DNA of 22,813 nt from a virus. Made by a program: the position numbers and the translations under genes. The stretch spans positions 1-22,813 of the IMG/VR virus record IMGVR_UViG_3300004282_000010; one strand, 5' to 3'. Positions 20,859-22,813 of this stretch are shown piece after piece. The notes under the pieces are model-generated. The model was not told where the DNA came from. It worked only from the letters and a program-made list of their open reading frames with translations, and searched no databases. The stretch's first letter is position 1; every line of letters begins with the position of its first letter.

Positions 20859-21737
20859 ATGGGCGTAGAAGCATATTTGCCAGCTGCAACACCAAGGAAT
20901 TTATTACTGGGTGCTGGTGCTGTTTATTTTAATTATGGAGAACTTACAGAAGCTTTAATTGGTGCTACTAGGGGAGGTTCAACTTTTACAGTAGAAAGAG
21001 ATATAAGGCAGATTGAACAAGACGGAACATTTGGACCAGTAAAAGGTCTTAGAAGGAAAACGAGGGTTGTTCCAATTCTAAAGGTAAATGCAATGGAGCT
21101 ATCCATAACCACATTACCTAAGTATTATGGAGGAATGACGGTTGACCAAACAAATGTTAATTATGATAAAGTAACTGAAGATATTGAACTTGTAGACGCA
21201 GATTATTTGACCAATATTACCTTTATTGGAGAGACTCAGGATGGACAAAATGTAATTATCATTGTAAAAAATGCTTTGGGTGATGGAGCTTTAGAATTAG
21301 CAATAGAAGACAAAAACGAAGCAGTGCCAGAGGTACAATTTACAGGTCATTACTTAGATAGTGCGTTAAGAACGGTTCCGTATGAAATAAGGTTCCCTAA
21401 AGATAATGTTAGTGATACAACAGCGCCTACGGTAACGTGTGTACCTGATGATGCTGCTACTGGAATATTAGTTGGTGCAAATGTTGTTATGACATTTAGC
21501 GAAGCAATTGCAAGTGGTGCTATAAATACAGATAACTTTACATTAATGAAGGCAAGTGATGGGGCAATTATAGCGGGTGCATTAACTTATAATTCGTCTC
21601 AAACAATAGTCACATTTAATCCAACATCCGACTTATCGGGTGCTACTGCTTATATAATGACTATAGGTACAGGAGTAACAGACGTAAAAGGCAATAAATT
21701 AGCAGCTACAAACGTATTTAATTTTACAACGGCGTAA
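20859..21737 (+). CDS. Major tail tube protein with C-terminal Big_5 domain
   Basis: The first 180 residues match phage tail tube proteins: PRNLLLGAGAVYFNYGEL, STFTVERDIRQIEQDGTFGPVKGLRRKTR, then strands. From about residue 187 a linker DTTAPTVTCVPDDAATG leads to an Ig-like Big_5 domain (VMTFSEAI, NFTLMKASDG, YNSSQTIVTFNPTSDLSGAT, VTDVKGNKLA). Such C-terminal Ig domains decorate the tail surface and may aid weak contact with the host wall or carbohydrates. AAAGGATGATATAA precedes the start. A terminator-like hairpin at 21749 follows, consistent with high expression of this gene relative to downstream ones. Confidence 0.85.
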   Translation: MGVEAYLPAATPRNLLLGAGAVYFNYGELTEALIGATRGGSTFTVERDIRQIEQDGTFGPVKGLRRKTRVVPILKVNAMELSITTLPKYYGGMTVDQTNVNYDKVTEDIELVDADYLTNITFIGETQDGQNVIIIVKNALGDGALELAIEDKNEAVPEVQFTGHYLDSALRTVPYEIRFPKDNVSDTTAPTVTCVPDDAATGILVGANVVMTFSEAIASGAINTDNFTLMKASDGAIIAGALTYNSSQTIVTFNPTSDLSGATAYIMTIGTGVTDVKGNKLAATNVFNFTTA

Positions 21738-21748
21738 AGCTACTTACC

Positions 21749-21773
21749 AAGGGGGCAATAATGCCCCTTTTTT
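21749..21773 (+). terminator. Terminator or attenuator after the major tail protein
   Basis: AAGGGGGCA (21749-21757) pairs with TGCCCCTTT (21762-21770) with one G-U, followed by T residues to 21773. It is the most GC-rich hairpin of the window. The tail chaperone genes follow only 30 bases later, so it likely works as a partial stop. Confidence 0.8.
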
Positions 21774-21803
21774 ATTAAATTAATTGAATGGAGATAAGAA
21801 AAA

Positions 21804-22130
21804 ATGAGAAATATAATTACTGATGATATGTTTTTAATAAGTGAAATAATTGATAAAATGGAAATTGAATTGCCAAAAATAAAATACACAAAAGACATGA
21901 CTAGAATTGAGATAGATCAAGCAAAATATCAAGCAAGTGTAGATATGCTTATGTTGTTTTTTAAGAAAATTTACAAAGCAAAAAAAGAAGTATATTGTTT
22001 TATAGCTGCTATACTTGAAAAATCAGAAAACGAAGTTAAAAAGATGCCTTTATCAGATCTGCGGAATGTTTTATCTGAAATACTCAAAAATGAAGAAGTG
22101 TTAAGTTTTTTCAAGTCAGGCAGCAAATAA
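21804..22130 (+). CDS. Tail assembly chaperone G
   Basis: The 108-residue product is helical and charged (MRNIITDDMFLISEIIDKME; YKAKKEVYCFIAAILEKSEN). It lies between the major tail and tape measure genes, where tailed phages encode the G/GT chaperones that bind the tape measure during tail assembly. The frame ends at TAA 22128-22130, 16 bases after the heptamer TTTTTTC at 22106-22112, where a share of ribosomes should slip to give the longer GT protein. GGAGATAAGAAAA precedes the start. Sequence similarity alone is weak; position plus the frameshift signal makes the call. Confidence 0.85.
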   Translation: MRNIITDDMFLISEIIDKMEIELPKIKYTKDMTRIEIDQAKYQASVDMLMLFFKKIYKAKKEVYCFIAAILEKSENEVKKMPLSDLRNVLSEILKNEEVLSFFKSGSK

Positions 22131-22158
22131 AATATATAGATATTTATTGTTTGCTGTC
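22106..22158 (+). promoter_or_regulatory. Programmed -1 ribosomal frameshift signal
   Basis: T TTT TTC (22106-22112) is a classical X XXY YYZ slippery heptamer in the G frame. After a six-base spacer, 22119-22127 pairs with 22150-22158 to form a nine-bp stem (one G-U). Its loop can extend the helix by pairing TAAAATAT with ATATTTA across one bulge. The -1 frame is open from the slip site to 22450. Everything needed for G/GT synthesis is present. Confidence 0.88.
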
Positions 22159-22450
22159 AAAATACAACATGAACCATTTAGGAAAAATGCCTTTAAGATT
22201 TGGTATAGCTATGATATATAAGGCAATAGAAGAAAATAGGGAAGCTGAGAAATGGCAACTATATGTTGCAAGATTTCAGCACATGGACAAAAATAACTAT
22301 ATTTCCTTTGAAAAAATGTTTAAAAAAGAAAATAAATCGAAAAAGATCGAGAATAAAAGCAATGTTAGTAAAGAAACTACAATTAGTGACATTATGATTA
22401 AGGTAAATAAAATTAAAGAGGTAGATAATAGGCGTTTAGTCTGTGAATAA
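22112..22450 (+). CDS. T extension of tail assembly chaperone GT (frameshift product)
   Basis: This is the second frame of the GT chaperone, read after slipping at 22112. The full GT product would be about 215 residues: 103 from the G frame and 112 from here. The junction reads LSFFQVRQQIKYIDIY. The T part contains LLSKYNMNHLGKMPLRFGIAMIYKAIE, which resembles the T domain of other phages, then WQLYVARFQHM and a Lys-rich, disordered-looking tail. No ribosome binding site precedes any start in this frame, so independent translation is unlikely. T domains bind the tape measure protein, and the tape measure gene begins 13 bases after the stop. Confidence 0.82.
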   Translation, partial: QVRQQIKYIDIYCLLSKYNMNHLGKMPLRFGIAMIYKAIEENREAEKWQLYVARFQHMDKNNYISFEKMFKKENKSKKIENKSNVSKETTISDIMIKVNKIKEVDNRRLVCE

Positions 22451-22463
22451 TAGAGGTGTAAGC

Positions 22464-22813
22464 ATGAATTTATTTGAACTTTTCGGAGAGATAACAATAA
22501 ATTCTAAGGAAGCGATTGGAGACATAGAAAAAGTTGAAAAAAGCGCTGAGGGTGCTGGTGGAACATTTGAAGGACTAGTCGGACAAATAGGTGGTGTTGC
22601 AACTGGTTTAACTGCTGCGGGTGTTGCTGCCATTGCTGCCTTTGGAATTGCATCTGTAAAAAGTGCTATGGATTTTAGCGGAGCAATGAGTGATTTGCAG
22701 TTAAAGACAGGTGCATCCAATGAAGAAATGGAACAGTTTTCTTCTATATCCAAAGAAATATATAACCAAGGATTAGGTGAAAGCATAGAGGACGTAAACA
22801 ATGCATTAGTAAC
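22464..22813 (+). CDS. Tape measure protein, N-terminal part (runs off the window)
   Basis: The frame begins at ATG 22464 after GAGGTGTAAGC and is open to the window end (116 residues seen). It begins MNLFELFGEITINSKEAIGD, followed by a Gly/Ala-rich hydrophobic helix (VGQIGGVATGLTAAGVAAIAAFGIASVKSAM) and then DFSGAMSDLQLKTGASNEEMEQF. The AM-D-F...M...TGAS-EE pattern is the PhageMin_Tail-type start of tape measure proteins. These set tail length and are ejected with DNA. Its place after G/GT is diagnostic. The full length is unknown, so tail length cannot be estimated. Confidence 0.9.
   Translation, partial: MNLFELFGEITINSKEAIGDIEKVEKSAEGAGGTFEGLVGQIGGVATGLTAAGVAAIAAFGIASVKSAMDFSGAMSDLQLKTGASNEEMEQFSSISKEIYNQGLGESIEDVNNALV

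Noticed and set aside
22151-22450. Independent gene starting at TTG 22151 or ATG 22169
   Set aside because: No ribosome binding site precedes either; the frame continues upstream to the slip site, so it is the T part of GT.
22436-22801. Minus-strand frame over the tape measure start
   Set aside because: The Ala/Pro/Ser-rich shadow arises from the Gly/Ala-rich tape measure helix; the + strand frame has the start site and family pattern.

Overview
The window is the left-to-centre part of a tailed double-stranded DNA phage (or prophage) of a low-GC Firmicute, most likely a Clostridium-type host. The DNA is strongly AT-rich throughout, ribosome binding sites are of the AGGAGG/AGGTGAT type, and structural genes follow the SPP1/PBSX-like siphovirus order. 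Every supported gene lies on the + strand, and most are separated by a few bases or overlap.

Layout. (1) 1-377: a non-coding block with nine GTACGACTT motifs in both orientations (plus one variant), three 20-bp tandem copies and a 47-bp inverted repeat around an AT-rich centre; this looks like a replication origin. (2) 378-2061: a small AbrB/MazE-like DNA-binding protein and a P4-type SF3 helicase. (3) 2178-9545: an early/accessory block of small genes. It includes a DUF5662-like gene bracketed by a 26-bp direct repeat, a DEDDh exonuclease, an ERF-type single-strand annealing protein, an ERCC4-type nuclease, HTH regulators, a MazG-like NTP pyrophosphatase, a YiiX-like papain-fold protein and many unknowns. 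Two sigma70-like promoters with related operator-like sequences (about 3492 and 4720) drive two of the sub-operons. (4) 9675-13916: small and large terminase, SPP1 gp6-like portal and MuF-like head protein, closed by a terminator. (5) 14259-22813: scaffold, SU10-like major capsid protein, a probable decoration protein, a three-gene cassette of beta-rich surface proteins (16523-19254), four connector/closure/tail-completion proteins, a major tail protein with an Ig-like C-terminal domain, the tail assembly chaperone pair with a clear -1 frameshift site, and the start of the tape measure gene, which runs off the right edge.

How it fits together: the origin, small DNA-binding protein and helicase would start replication; ERF plus the nucleases would handle recombination; the terminase/portal/MuF block packages DNA; the rest builds head and non-contractile (or at least long) tail. 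No integrase, lysis genes, tail tip or classical CI/Cro divergent switch is visible here, so lifestyle cannot be decided from this window. The least explained items are the repeat-flanked DUF5662-like insertion, the duplicated hairpin leader ahead of two unrelated genes, the 14-bp inverted repeat next to the ERCC4 gene start, and the surface-protein cassette with PKD and DUF285 repeats inside the head module.
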